Below, one piece after another: positions 10,155 through 20,387 of a DNA stretch of 64,000 nt. Both the position numbers and the translations under genes were made by a program. Origin of the DNA: Chitinophaga pinensis (GTDB lineage Bacteria > Bacteroidota > Bacteroidia > Chitinophagales > Chitinophagaceae); assembly GCA_945874755.1 (NCBI GenBank), contig CAMCHR010000001.1, positions 1-64,000 of the forward strand, given 5' to 3'. Numbering within the stretch: the stretch's first letter is position 1; each line of letters starts with the position of its first letter. The notes beneath the pieces are model-generated. The model was not told where the DNA came from. It was given only the letters and a program-made list of their open reading frames with translations, and did not search any database.

Positions 10155-11195
10155 ATGGTATCTATAGGGAACATACAATTACCAGATTTTCCGCTTTTAT
10201 TAGCGCCCATGGAGGACGTAAGTGATCCTCCGTTTAGAGCCGTGTGCAAAGACAATGGCGCAGACCTCATGTACACCGAATTTATTAGTAGTGAGGGGCT
10301 GATTCGGGATGCCATCAAAAGCAAACAGAAATTAGATATTTATGATTACGAGCGCCCAATAGGGATTCAAATATTTGGTGGAGATGAGGAAGCGATGGTC
10401 TTATGTACCAAAATAGTTGATACAGTAAACCCAGATTTAATAGATATTAATTTTGGTTGCCCCGTAAAAAAAGTGGCCATGAAGGGCGCTGGCGCAGGCG
10501 TTTTGAGAGACCTTGACTTAATGGTGCGTTTAACCGAAGCCGTGGTAAAAAGTACCAACCTTCCTGTGACTGTGAAAACAAGATTAGGATGGGATGACAG
10601 TAGTTTGAATGTACATGAAGCGGCATTAAGATTACAAGATGTTGGGATAAAAGCCTTGGCGATTCATGGACGAACAAGAGTGCAGATGTATAAAGGTGAA
10701 GCAGATTGGACCATCATAGGCAATATCAAAAACGACCCAAGAATTCATATTCCTATTTTTGGTAATGGGGATATCAATTCTCCAGAAAAAGCGTTGGAAT
10801 ATAAAAATAAATATGGCGTGGATGGTGTGATGATTGGAAGGGCTGCAATTGGTTATCCATGGATCTTTAGAGAGATCAAGCATTTTTTAGCGACTGGTGA
10901 AAAAATGAAATCTCCTTCCATTGAAGAACGTGTAGAAGTAGCAAGAAAACATTTAATAAAATCTTTAGAATGGAAAGGCCCAATTGGTGGCATCAACGAA
11001 ATGCGCAGACATTATGCTAACTACTTAAGAGGATTGCCAAATATTAAAGAATATCGAAATCAATTGGTGCGCATTACAGAGCGCGAAGGCATCGAAGCTA
11101 TTTTGGATGAGATCAAAGAAAAATTCAAAGGGATCGAAATAGACTCTGGTAAAATTGTTTTAGAGAATTACCATGAGCACTGCCCCATCGATTAA
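10155..11195 (+). CDS. dusB: tRNA-dihydrouridine synthase
   Basis: LAPMEDVSDPPFR, INFGCPVKKVAMKGAGAGVL, HGRTRVQMYKG, GNGDI, MIGRAAIGYPW. Confidence 0.93.
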   Translation: MVSIGNIQLPDFPLLLAPMEDVSDPPFRAVCKDNGADLMYTEFISSEGLIRDAIKSKQKLDIYDYERPIGIQIFGGDEEAMVLCTKIVDTVNPDLIDINFGCPVKKVAMKGAGAGVLRDLDLMVRLTEAVVKSTNLPVTVKTRLGWDDSSLNVHEAALRLQDVGIKALAIHGRTRVQMYKGEADWTIIGNIKNDPRIHIPIFGNGDINSPEKALEYKNKYGVDGVMIGRAAIGYPWIFREIKHFLATGEKMKSPSIEERVEVARKHLIKSLEWKGPIGGINEMRRHYANYLRGLPNIKEYRNQLVRITEREGIEAILDEIKEKFKGIEIDSGKIVLENYHEHCPID

Positions 11196-11237
11196 AGTAG
11201 GAATCAACATTCATTTTAATTGGAATAAATAGGCCAA

Positions 11238-11918
11238 TTACTTTTTAATAGCCTCAACGATTTTTGCATCCAAAGGATCCACACTCATTGGAAAATAATG
11301 CGTCAATACCCCTTGTTCATTGATTAAGTATTTACAAAAATTCCAAGCAGGTGCTTGATTGCACCAACCATTTAAATTAGCAGCACTTAGCCAAGTATAC
11401 ACTGGATTCTGATTATTCGATTTTAACACCACCGACTTAGACATCAAAGGAAAACTCACTCCGTAATTTTTTTGACAAAAAGCCGCAATGGCTTGATCGT
11501 CTTTGGTTTCTTGATTTTTAAAATCATTGGCAGGAAAACCAATAACAACCAATGATCCAGCAAACTTTTTAGATAATTTTTCTAAATTTTCATACTGACC
11601 AGTATAACCACAATCACTAGCAGTATTCACAATCAATACTTTTTTGCCTTTGAATTGCTCAAAACTAAATGCATTTCCTGCAATATCTTTTGTTGTTAAA
11701 CTATAAAATTCAACCGTCCCTTTTTTCATATCCGTATTCGCTTGTACTTGCTTAGACCCTGCTTTACCTGTCGACCACATGATGGCAGGATAAATCGTTT
11801 TTAAAATAGATTGACGATATGTCATATCTTTTTTCTTCATCAATAATCCAGCAGTAACCAATACCCCAACTGCAATGGCTATTTTAATGATCATATTTTT
11901 ATATTTTTTTAGGTACAT
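11238..11918 (-). CDS. Glutathione peroxidase family protein (Cys type)
   Basis: VNTASDCGYTGQYENLEKL, FPANDFKNQE, WNFCKYLI. Confidence 0.9.
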   Translation of the reverse strand: MYLKKYKNMIIKIAIAVGVLVTAGLLMKKKDMTYRQSILKTIYPAIMWSTGKAGSKQVQANTDMKKGTVEFYSLTTKDIAGNAFSFEQFKGKKVLIVNTASDCGYTGQYENLEKLSKKFAGSLVVIGFPANDFKNQETKDDQAIAAFCQKNYGVSFPLMSKSVVLKSNNQNPVYTWLSAANLNGWCNQAPAWNFCKYLINEQGVLTHYFPMSVDPLDAKIVEAIKK

Positions 11919-11936
11919 CTTTTTTGTTCAGGCTAA

Positions 11937-13304
11937 TTATCCAATTAATCTTTTTAACAACCATGCCTTGCCTTTATAAGGCGGATATTTAAAACTAGGA
12001 TCTATCCAAGTAGGTGTTTTTAAAACAGACTTAGTATGCGTAAATGTATCAAAACTTAACTTACCATGATAGCCTCCAGTACCGCTATAACCCCTACCAC
12101 CAAAGGGTAATTCGTGATTGGTAATATGCATAGTGGCATTATTTACACAAGCCCCGCCTGAAGGCACATTGGTCAACCAATAATTTTCATCTGCTTGATT
12201 TTCAGTAAACACATAGAATGCCAATGGGTTTGGATTTTTTTGAATAATCGCTAAAGCGTCTTCTTTATTTGTATAAGTAAGGATAGGAAGGATGGGTCCA
12301 AAAATCTCCTCCTGCATAATTTTTGCATCTGGTTGAACACCTACCATAATGGTGGGTTCAATGAATAATTTTTCTCTATTCGATTTTCCTCCATATACAA
12401 TTTCACCGTCCTCTAAATAAGAAGTTAAACGCAACCATTGTTTATCATTGATAATTTTGCCATAATGTTCTGAGCTTTCTGCCTCTGCTCCATAAAATTT
12501 TTGTATGGCAATCATTAATTCTTTAATGAGCGCATCCCTTAAATGATGGGGTACTAAAATATAGTCAGGCGCAATACACATTTGACCACAATTAGAAAAT
12601 TTTGGATTTGCTAAACGGCGCGCTGCAACTCTTAAATTGGCATCATCACAAATCACTGCAGGGCTTTTTCCACCTAACTCTAACGTCACTGGCACTAAAT
12701 GTTCGGCAGCTAACTTGTAAATTATTTTTCCTACCATAGTACTTCCCGTATAAAAAATATGGTCGAACCTATTTTCTGTAAATAGCGGTGGCAATACCTG
12801 CGCGCCATCCCCCTCTATATATAAAATATAATTTTCTGGAAATAAATCGCCAATAATCCTACGCATGACAGCTGCGGTGGCGGGCGCAAACTCACTTGGT
12901 TTTAAAACAGCACAATTCCCTCCTGCGATGGCCCCAATCAAGGGTGTAAACAATAACTGAAATGGGTAGTTCCAAGGAGCAATGATACAAACCACACCCA
13001 AAGGCTCTTGAATGGTAAAACTAGAGGAAGGCATATTCACCAAATTAGTAGGGACCGATTTAGGCTGCATCCATCCTTTCAAATGTTCGATGGTATAATT
13101 TAATTCACTTAAGAAAAAACCAACTTCGGTCGCCCAGGCATCTTCGTCGGTTTTTTTCAAATCGGCATAAAGTGCTTTATACAATGCCTGCTCATTATCA
13201 AGTACCAACTGCTTGAGTCTTTTAAGTTGTAAAAGTCTAAACGCAAAAGGCTGGGTCGCACCTGACTGGAAATAATGTCTTAATGTCTCTATTGATGTAT
13301 TCAT
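11937..13304 (-). CDS. Aldehyde dehydrogenase family protein
   Basis: APWNYPFQL, LELGGKSPAVI, NCGQMCIAPDY, EEIFGPILP. Confidence 0.92.
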   Translation of the reverse strand: MNTSIETLRHYFQSGATQPFAFRLLQLKRLKQLVLDNEQALYKALYADLKKTDEDAWATEVGFFLSELNYTIEHLKGWMQPKSVPTNLVNMPSSSFTIQEPLGVVCIIAPWNYPFQLLFTPLIGAIAGGNCAVLKPSEFAPATAAVMRRIIGDLFPENYILYIEGDGAQVLPPLFTENRFDHIFYTGSTMVGKIIYKLAAEHLVPVTLELGGKSPAVICDDANLRVAARRLANPKFSNCGQMCIAPDYILVPHHLRDALIKELMIAIQKFYGAEAESSEHYGKIINDKQWLRLTSYLEDGEIVYGGKSNREKLFIEPTIMVGVQPDAKIMQEEIFGPILPILTYTNKEDALAIIQKNPNPLAFYVFTENQADENYWLTNVPSGGACVNNATMHITNHELPFGGRGYSGTGGYHGKLSFDTFTHTKSVLKTPTWIDPSFKYPPYKGKAWLLKRLIG

Positions 13305-13425
13305 AGCTTTCAAAATGTATAGCAATTTAAACTTTAATCCTCATACCTATTGCAATTTATGCACTCATAAAAATAATTTTAGCATATGGGCAATTTTTAA
13401 TAATTTACCCTACTTATAAACTCTC

Positions 13426-13445
13426 AAGGAGCGCCCCTCCTTTTT
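13426..13445 (+). terminator. Terminator/attenuator-like hairpin just upstream of the Gfo/Idh/MocA gene
   Basis: aaggag-cgccc-ctcctt followed by T-run, 11 nt before ATG 13457. Confidence 0.4.
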
Positions 13446-13456
13446 AAACAATTGCT

Positions 13457-14905
13457 ATGAAAAAAACCGTAAAATCAAGAAGAGATTTTGTCAAAAATGC
13501 CGCATTGGCGTTAGGCGGATTTTACATTGTCCCTAGACATGTATTAGGTGGACCAGGATTTACCGCTCCAAGTGATAAATTGCAAGTTGCAGGTATTGGT
13601 GCCGGTGGAAAAGGAGAAAGTGATTTATGGGCCTTCTATGAAAGTGGGAAAGCAGATATCGCTTTTTTATGTGACGTAGATGATCGCCAAGCTGTTAAAA
13701 GTCGTGAAAGATTTCCCAAAGCAAAATATTATAAGGACTATAGAGAGATGTTAGACAAAGAACATAAGTTGATTGATGCTGTCTCTGTATCTACACCAGA
13801 CCATATGCATGGTGTGCAAGCCATGGCAGCAATGCAAAAGAAAAAACATGTGTATGTACAAAAGCCAATAGCACATGATATCTACGAAGCTAGAATCATG
13901 ACTGAAGCCGCACACAAATACAATGTAGTGACGCAAATGGGTAACCAAGGTGCTTCAGGAGAAGGGGTGCGTGTTTTACAAGATTGGTACAATGCAGGAT
14001 TGATTGGCGATGTGCATACTATTTATTGTTATACAGACCGTCCGGTATGGCCACAAGGTGTGATCCGCCCAACAACCTCATCTGCAATTCCAGCAGGTTT
14101 AGATTATGATTTATGGTTGGGTACAGCACCACAAAAAGATTACTTTGATGACGTATTACCATTTAATTGGAGAGGCTGGTGGGATTACGGAACCGGCGCA
14201 TTAGGTGATATGGCATGTCATATTATGGCACCAGGTTTTGCAGTGTTAGGATTAGGTTACCCTGTTTCTGCAGAATGTAGTGTCGCTACAAGATATACTG
14301 CACCATGGCAAAGAGTCTATTCTCCAGATAGTCCACCAGCAGCATCTCATATCATTTTAACTTTCAAAGGACAAAATGGGAAACCAGATGTAAAATTGCA
14401 TTGGATGGATGGAGGAATTCAACCAGAAAGACCTGCTGAATTAGGACCAAACGAAATCATGGGTGATGGCGGTAACGGCATTATTTTTGAAGGCACCAAA
14501 GGAAAAATGATGGCAGGCACTTATGGGATGAATCCACAATTATTGCCTACCAATTTAACAAAAACAACGGTGGTGCCTCAAACTGTCGATAGGGTTAAAG
14601 GAGCAGTAGAAGGGCACTATACAGCATGGGTTGAAGCATGTATCGCAGGACCAGGAAGTAAAGAAGCAAAAGTATTGAGTTCTCATTTTGATATCGCAGG
14701 GCCTTTAACAGAATCTGTATTGATGGGTAATTTAGCCATCCGTTCTTATGATATCATTGTCAAAGATTCAAAAGGATCGGCTACTTATCCTGGAAGAAAT
14801 ATTCAGTTACTTTGGGATGGCCCAAATATGAAGATCACCAATTTTGACTTAGCGAATCAGTTTGTAAAACGTACTTATCGTGAAGGTTGGAACTTAGGTG
14901 CATAA
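13457..14905 (+). CDS. Gfo/Idh/MocA family oxidoreductase with Tat-like signal
   Basis: SRRDFVKNAALALGG leader; GIGAGGKGESD nucleotide-binding loop; VYVQKPIAHDIYEA. Confidence 0.9.
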   Translation: MKKTVKSRRDFVKNAALALGGFYIVPRHVLGGPGFTAPSDKLQVAGIGAGGKGESDLWAFYESGKADIAFLCDVDDRQAVKSRERFPKAKYYKDYREMLDKEHKLIDAVSVSTPDHMHGVQAMAAMQKKKHVYVQKPIAHDIYEARIMTEAAHKYNVVTQMGNQGASGEGVRVLQDWYNAGLIGDVHTIYCYTDRPVWPQGVIRPTTSSAIPAGLDYDLWLGTAPQKDYFDDVLPFNWRGWWDYGTGALGDMACHIMAPGFAVLGLGYPVSAECSVATRYTAPWQRVYSPDSPPAASHIILTFKGQNGKPDVKLHWMDGGIQPERPAELGPNEIMGDGGNGIIFEGTKGKMMAGTYGMNPQLLPTNLTKTTVVPQTVDRVKGAVEGHYTAWVEACIAGPGSKEAKVLSSHFDIAGPLTESVLMGNLAIRSYDIIVKDSKGSATYPGRNIQLLWDGPNMKITNFDLANQFVKRTYREGWNLGA

Positions 14906-14914
14906 TCAACAACA

Positions 14915-16081
14915 ATGGATTTATTAAAAGATCAATTTTTATTAAGACCTGATATTCATTTTTTGAATTTTGGTTCTTTTGGTGCAACACCAAAACCAAT
15001 ATTCGAAAAATACCAAGCATGGCAAAGGGTTTTAGAAGCAGAGCCTGTTCAATTTATCGCATTTGATGGCTACCAATACCTTGCAGATTCAAGAGCTGCT
15101 TTGGCTCATTTTTTAAACTGTGCAGACAAAGATGATTTGATTTATGTGACCAATCCAAGTTTTGCAGTCAACATGATTGCTAAGAGTTTTCCTTTAGAAG
15201 TGGGTGATGAAATTTTAGCTACAGATATTGAATATGGGGCTTGTGATAAAACATGGGAATATTATTGCAATAAAAAAGGGGCCACTTATCGAAGACAAAA
15301 AATCAATCTTCCTATTACTACTAAAGAAAAATTCATCGAAGATTTTTTCAAGGGATGTAATGAAAAAACGAAAGCCATTTTCATAAGTCATATCACCAGT
15401 GCAACTGGATTGATTTTGCCAACAGCAGAAATTTGTGCGATCGCTAAAGAAAAAGGTTTAATCACTATTGTTGATGGCGCACACGCACCTGCACATATCC
15501 CATTGGACCTTAGTTCTATTCAGGCAGATTTTTATACAGGCGCTTGTCATAAGTGGATGATGGCGCCAAAGGGTTGCTCTTTTTTATACGCAGCAAAATC
15601 GGTGCAGCCCATCTGTGATCCAATGATTGTAAGTTGGGGTTACCAAGCTGCCAAGCCTTCACATTCCAATTTCCTAGACTACCACCAAATGATTGGTACC
15701 AGGGACTTTTCGGCTTTCTTAACAGTGGCTACTTGTATTGAATTCATGGCGAAAAACGACTGGAAATTTGTAGGAAGAAAATGTCATAAAATGGTTTTAG
15801 AATATGCTCCAAGATTTTTTACTTTATTGAATAGTCAACCAATTTGTCCACTCAATAGTGAATGGATTGGACAAATGATTAGCATCCCAATTCATACATC
15901 TGACCCAGAAAAATTACAAAGGACCTTATTTCTTGATTATAAAATAGAAGTGCCTATCATGCGACAGGGAAATGATGTGTATCTAAGGTATTCGATTAAT
16001 GCCTTTAATACTGTAGAAGATCTAGATGCATTGTACAATGCATTAAAAAAAATTCAAAAGCAAGGAATATTATTAAATTAA
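14915..16081 (+). CDS. Aminotransferase class V-fold PLP enzyme (isopenicillin N epimerase-like)
   Basis: LNFGSFGATPKPI, HITSATGLILP, VDGAHAPAH, GACHKWMMAPKG PLP-lysine motif. Confidence 0.88.
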   Translation: MDLLKDQFLLRPDIHFLNFGSFGATPKPIFEKYQAWQRVLEAEPVQFIAFDGYQYLADSRAALAHFLNCADKDDLIYVTNPSFAVNMIAKSFPLEVGDEILATDIEYGACDKTWEYYCNKKGATYRRQKINLPITTKEKFIEDFFKGCNEKTKAIFISHITSATGLILPTAEICAIAKEKGLITIVDGAHAPAHIPLDLSSIQADFYTGACHKWMMAPKGCSFLYAAKSVQPICDPMIVSWGYQAAKPSHSNFLDYHQMIGTRDFSAFLTVATCIEFMAKNDWKFVGRKCHKMVLEYAPRFFTLLNSQPICPLNSEWIGQMISIPIHTSDPEKLQRTLFLDYKIEVPIMRQGNDVYLRYSINAFNTVEDLDALYNALKKIQKQGILLN

Positions 16082-16111
16082 AAGGTATCGTAAATCTTAT
16101 TATACAGCTAT

Positions 16112-16145
16112 AAAAAAAGGGACACGAAATCGTGTCCCTTTTTTT
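16112..16145. terminator. Bidirectional intrinsic terminator between convergent genes
   Basis: Perfect stem aaaaaaagggacacg-aaat-cgtgtccctttttttt. Confidence 0.92.
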
Positions 16146-16163
16146 GTATAAGCCTTGGTATGA

Positions 16164-17033
16164 TTACCAATTCAATGTTTTTACATAAGCTGCGTCAACT
16201 TTAGCAGCATCCAACTCATTGGTTCCAGTATAGTCTTCTTGTTCAACAATCATATGTTGTACACCACGTTTTGCAACCTCTGGTAATAGCAATTTATAAT
16301 CAATTGTCCCTTTGCCGATAATGCAAGACTCATGTCCTACAGGTGTATTAGTTTTAACCAAATCTTTTACGTGCACTAATTTAAAACGATTTGGAAACTT
16401 GTCCATGTATGCAAGAGGGTCAATGCCTGCAACCCTTGTCCAATACAAATCCATTTCAAAATCAACCATAGCAGGGTCGGTATTTTTCATCATGACGTCC
16501 TGAGGCATAATGCCATTCATTGGAACGAAAGAATAATCATGATTATGGTACGCAAAACGAATGCCATTTTTTTTTGCAATTGCACCACATGTGTTGAACT
16601 CGTCTGCAAATTTTTTGTAGTTCTCAATACTAGGTTGTGCACCCTTATGCGGACAAATCAAATACTTCATCCCTATTTCGCTGGCTTGAGCCACTTTAAG
16701 TTCGAATGATTTAAGATCATCCGTATGTTCACAATGAGACGATATAAAATTCATCCCTAAATCATCCATCACTTTTTTCAATTCTGTATGTTTCATTCCC
16801 CAGAATAATCCTAAGTCTCCCTCAAAGCCTTCGATTGTTTTATAACCATTAGAAGCAATTTGTTTTAAAACACCCAAGGTGTCTTTGTATAGAGCCTGCT
16901 TAACGGACCATAATTGTAAACCAAATGGTTTTGATTTAACAGCCATTGCCATTAACTTATTTTTAAATGGCATCGATAATGCTACACTTGTTAGAGCAGC
17001 GCCTCGTAAAAAACTCCTTCTTGAATTTGACAT
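16164..17033 (-). CDS. Sugar phosphate isomerase/epimerase-like TIM barrel, Tat-exported
   Basis: MSNSRRSFLRGAALTSVALS leader; FGLQLWSVKQ, HNHDYSF, DFEMDLYWTRVAG, LVHVKD; ATG 17033 preferred. Confidence 0.87.
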   Translation of the reverse strand: MSNSRRSFLRGAALTSVALSMPFKNKLMAMAVKSKPFGLQLWSVKQALYKDTLGVLKQIASNGYKTIEGFEGDLGLFWGMKHTELKKVMDDLGMNFISSHCEHTDDLKSFELKVAQASEIGMKYLICPHKGAQPSIENYKKFADEFNTCGAIAKKNGIRFAYHNHDYSFVPMNGIMPQDVMMKNTDPAMVDFEMDLYWTRVAGIDPLAYMDKFPNRFKLVHVKDLVKTNTPVGHESCIIGKGTIDYKLLLPEVAKRGVQHMIVEQEDYTGTNELDAAKVDAAYVKTLNW

Positions 17034-17072
17034 AAAATAAAATTGTAAACCGAATGAATAATTGTAAAAAAA

Positions 17073-17094
17073 TGAGCCTCCTGCAGGAGGCTCA
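17073..17094 (-). terminator. Palindromic hairpin with U-tract between subunit-3 and TIM-barrel genes
   Basis: Perfect 22-bp palindrome tgagcctcctgcaggaggctca; minus strand continues ttttttt. Confidence 0.75.
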
Positions 17095-17106
17095 TCAGTA
17101 TCTTTT

Positions 17107-17676
17107 TTAAGAAGTTGCCCAAGCTTTTTCTCCTTTAGTGTAAGGCACACAACCTTCAAACTTTCCAGGAACAGCTACAAATCTTAATACTTCAGTTGCG
17201 CCAATTTTTGATGTAAACAAACCAGATAAAGTCAATTGCTTCATCATGGTAAAATAATGCGTAGGATCTTCTTGTTTTTTATTTTTTTGGTACGCCTTTG
17301 CTTCTTGATCTAATGCTGTTAATAAAGCAGTGCGCTCTTCTGGTGACGCTTCCATGAAAGCCTTTCCAATCTTAGCTTTTGAAGCTTTGAACTTCAATTC
17401 CGCCATACCCTGCATAAAAATTTCTTGGTCCTTTGCTTCGTAACAATCACTCACCATGATTTGCATGAATGCACCGACGTTAGCAGCTTTTGCACCAGGC
17501 GTATCGGTTGCAGGCAAAATAGTCTCTCCTACTTCATTTAAAAAGTCAATATCTGCTTGGGAGAAAGTGACACCCTTGGTGTTTGTTTTACATCCTGTCA
17601 AGAAAGCTTCTGCACCTAATACAGTTCCACCCATAATAATGGCAACTCTTGAAAGGGCTTCTCTTCTGTTTATCAT
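17107..17676 (-). CDS. Gluconate 2-dehydrogenase subunit 3 family protein
   Basis: NRREALSRVAIIMGG leader with Cys; FLNEVGETILPATDTPGAKAANVGAFM; upstream GMC partner. Confidence 0.88.
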   Translation of the reverse strand: MINRREALSRVAIIMGGTVLGAEAFLTGCKTNTKGVTFSQADIDFLNEVGETILPATDTPGAKAANVGAFMQIMVSDCYEAKDQEIFMQGMAELKFKASKAKIGKAFMEASPEERTALLTALDQEAKAYQKNKKQEDPTHYFTMMKQLTLSGLFTSKIGATEVLRFVAVPGKFEGCVPYTKGEKAWATS

Positions 17677-17697
17677 AAAATATTTTTTTAAATTAAA

Positions 17698-19377
17698 TTA
17701 CAAGTTTCCTTTTTTCAATTCTGATACAGCGAAGTCAACTGCTCTAGCAGTAAATGCCATATAAGTTAATGAAGGGTTCACACAATTCGCACTTGTCATG
17801 AAGGCCCCATCTGTCACAAATACATTCGGTGCATCCCAAACTTGATTATTGCCATTCAAAACAGAAGTCTTAGGATCTCTACCCATACGTGCTGTACCCA
17901 TTTCGTGAATACCTCTACCTGGCGTTCCATCTCCTTCAAAACCTTGTACATTCTTAGCACCCGTGCGTTCTAACATTTCTTTGGCATCTTCTAAAATATC
18001 TTTACGCATTTTGATTTCGTTTTCTTTCAACTCACAATCAATATTCAATACATTCAAACCCCACTTATCTGTCTTCGTTTTATCTATAGTCACTTTATTC
18101 GTTTCGTCTGGTAACATTTCACCAAAGCCCATCATCCCAATAGACCATCCTCCTGGCTCTGTCAATGCATCTTTATATTTCCCACCAATACTCACTTCAG
18201 CCACGTCATGACCCCATCCAGCTCGATTAGCGCCACCTTGGTAACCAAATCCTCTTATATAATCTCGCTTTTCATCTCCAAGATTTCTAAATCTAGGGAT
18301 ATAGAACCCATTGGCACGTCGACCAAATGTGTATTTATCTTCGTATCCTTCGATAGTTCCACTTGCACGATTGCCTAAATGATGGTCCATTAAATATTTA
18401 CCTAAAGCACCGCTACTACTTCCCAATCCACCTTCCCAAACATCTGTAGCAGAATTCATCAAAAGCCAAGTACTATTTAAAGTCGAGGCATTTACAAAAA
18501 TAATTTTTGCTTTATATTCAATTGTTTTATTCGTCTCTGCATCTAATACAGTGACACCTGTCGCACGCTTTTTATCTTTGTCATATTTAATTTCTGTCAC
18601 AATAGAAAAAGGTCTTAAAGTTAGATTACCTGTTGCCATAGCAGCTGGTAAAGTAGAAGATTGCGTACTGAAATAACCACCAAACTGACAACCCAACCAA
18701 CATTTATTTCTGAACTGACATCCTGGTCGACCTTCATGTGGCACAGTAATATTAGCCGTTCGGCCAATGATTAAATGACGGCTGCCTTTATATATTTCTT
18801 TAATTCTTGCAGCCACATCTATCTCTACACAAGTCAAATCCATTGGTGGCAAAAACTGACCATCAGGCAATACATCAATGCCATCTCTGTTACCACTAAT
18901 CCCAGCAAATTTTTCTACATAATCATACCATGGCGCAATATCTTTATACCTTACTGGCCAATCAACAGCAATACCATCTTTTGCATTCGCTTCAAAATCC
19001 AATTCAGCCCAACGATAAGATTGTCGACCCCACATTAAAGAACGTCCGCCCACATGGTACCCTCTAAACCAATCAAAACGTTTTGTTTCTGTATAGGGAT
19101 GTTCTTTGTCCGAGCACCAGTAATCTAAATTTGTTTCATTCAATGGATAATCACGTTTCAACACAGGATAATCTTCAATCATCTGCTGCGTTCTGCCGCC
19201 TCTATGTGGAAAGTCCCATGCTTCTTTATCTGCATTGACATAATCCTTGATATGCTCGATGTTTCTTCCACGCTCTAGCATTAAGACTTTCAGTCCTTTT
19301 TCAGTAAGTTCTTTGGCAGCCCATCCACCACTTATTCCAGAACCTACTACGATTGCATCATATTGTTGTTCGGCCAT
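17698..19377 (-). CDS. GMC family oxidoreductase (FAD-dependent sugar dehydrogenase large subunit)
   Basis: VVGSGISGGWAAKELTEKGLKVLMLERG FAD-binding motif; HEMGTARMG, NCVNPSLTYMAFTARA. Confidence 0.93.
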   Translation of the reverse strand: MAEQQYDAIVVGSGISGGWAAKELTEKGLKVLMLERGRNIEHIKDYVNADKEAWDFPHRGGRTQQMIEDYPVLKRDYPLNETNLDYWCSDKEHPYTETKRFDWFRGYHVGGRSLMWGRQSYRWAELDFEANAKDGIAVDWPVRYKDIAPWYDYVEKFAGISGNRDGIDVLPDGQFLPPMDLTCVEIDVAARIKEIYKGSRHLIIGRTANITVPHEGRPGCQFRNKCWLGCQFGGYFSTQSSTLPAAMATGNLTLRPFSIVTEIKYDKDKKRATGVTVLDAETNKTIEYKAKIIFVNASTLNSTWLLMNSATDVWEGGLGSSSGALGKYLMDHHLGNRASGTIEGYEDKYTFGRRANGFYIPRFRNLGDEKRDYIRGFGYQGGANRAGWGHDVAEVSIGGKYKDALTEPGGWSIGMMGFGEMLPDETNKVTIDKTKTDKWGLNVLNIDCELKENEIKMRKDILEDAKEMLERTGAKNVQGFEGDGTPGRGIHEMGTARMGRDPKTSVLNGNNQVWDAPNVFVTDGAFMTSANCVNPSLTYMAFTARAVDFAVSELKKGNL

Positions 19378-19421
19378 TGTAAAAAATTATGAGTTGTTAT
19401 AATTGAATTAAAAAAGCATAT

Positions 19422-20330
19422 TTAAATATCACAAACTATTACAGCTTGCTTGAGTGAACCAATTTTATCTGGACTCGTTGCTATGAATTCATGTGCTACA
19501 TAACCATTATAACCAGTGGCTTTGATCGCACGCATGATCGCTGGATAATTTAATTCTTGGCGATCATCTAGTTCATGTCTGCCTGGCACACCTGCAGTGT
19601 GATAATGACCAAAAAAAGCGTGACTGTCTTGAATAGAACGAATGATATCTCCTTCATCTATTTGCATATGATAAATATCAAAAAGAATTTTAAAATTTGG
19701 AGAGCCTATTTGTTTACAGAGTTCAATACCCCATGCAGATTTATCTCCCATATAATCTTTATGATCTACTTTTGAATTGAATAATTCGATATGAATTGTT
19801 ACGCCTTTCGATTCGGCTAATGGCATGATTTGTTTTAAACCTTCGACACAGTTTTTCAATCCTGTAATGTCATCCATGCCATTTCTATTACCCGAAAAAC
19901 AAATTAAATTTTTATACCCAGCTGCGGCAACTAAAGGAATTGCTTCCAAATAATCTTTAATCAACCATGGATGATGCATAGGATTATTCCATCCTTTGGT
20001 CAAACTTGTTTCGCCAGCTGTATAACACATAGAACAATCGATCCCATATTTTTTTACCGTATCCCATTCACTAGGTTTTAATAAATCAATGGCGTTAAAT
20101 CCAATACGTTTTACTTCCTTACATAAATCTTCCAAACTAAAATCGCTGTAACACCATCGACAAACACTGTGGTTGATATTCCCTTTTAAACTAACAATGT
20201 CTGTTGGAAGTGTTGAGACATTTTCTACTCGTGCTTTCACTTGATCAGGTAATACCAAACCAGCAGCCATCGCTGCAGAGCCAGATACAACTTGTTTCAG
20301 TAATGTTCGTCTATTTAGTGGTGAAGACAT
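19422..20330 (-). CDS. Hydroxypyruvate isomerase-like TIM barrel, Tat-like signal
   Basis: LNRRTLLKQVVSGSAAMAAG leader; IHIELFNSKVDHKDYMGD, LFDIYHMQIDEGDII, HYHTAGVPGRHEL. Confidence 0.88.
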   Translation of the reverse strand: MSSPLNRRTLLKQVVSGSAAMAAGLVLPDQVKARVENVSTLPTDIVSLKGNINHSVCRWCYSDFSLEDLCKEVKRIGFNAIDLLKPSEWDTVKKYGIDCSMCYTAGETSLTKGWNNPMHHPWLIKDYLEAIPLVAAAGYKNLICFSGNRNGMDDITGLKNCVEGLKQIMPLAESKGVTIHIELFNSKVDHKDYMGDKSAWGIELCKQIGSPNFKILFDIYHMQIDEGDIIRSIQDSHAFFGHYHTAGVPGRHELDDRQELNYPAIMRAIKATGYNGYVAHEFIATSPDKIGSLKQAVIVCDI

Positions 20331-20387
20331 ATATTGCAATCATTAGGATTAGGATATAAATGTAATTTTATTTTTGCATTCTTTTTA

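Noticed and set aside
11238-11918. Selenocysteine-containing glutathione peroxidase linked to selD
   Set aside because: The active-site codon context gives a normal Cys (NTASDCGYT); no in-frame TGA.
20335-20360. Second copy of the 1.7-kb inverted-repeat element (shared ggattagg string)
   Set aside because: Only a short attaggattagg match; no GC-rich interior or matching arms.
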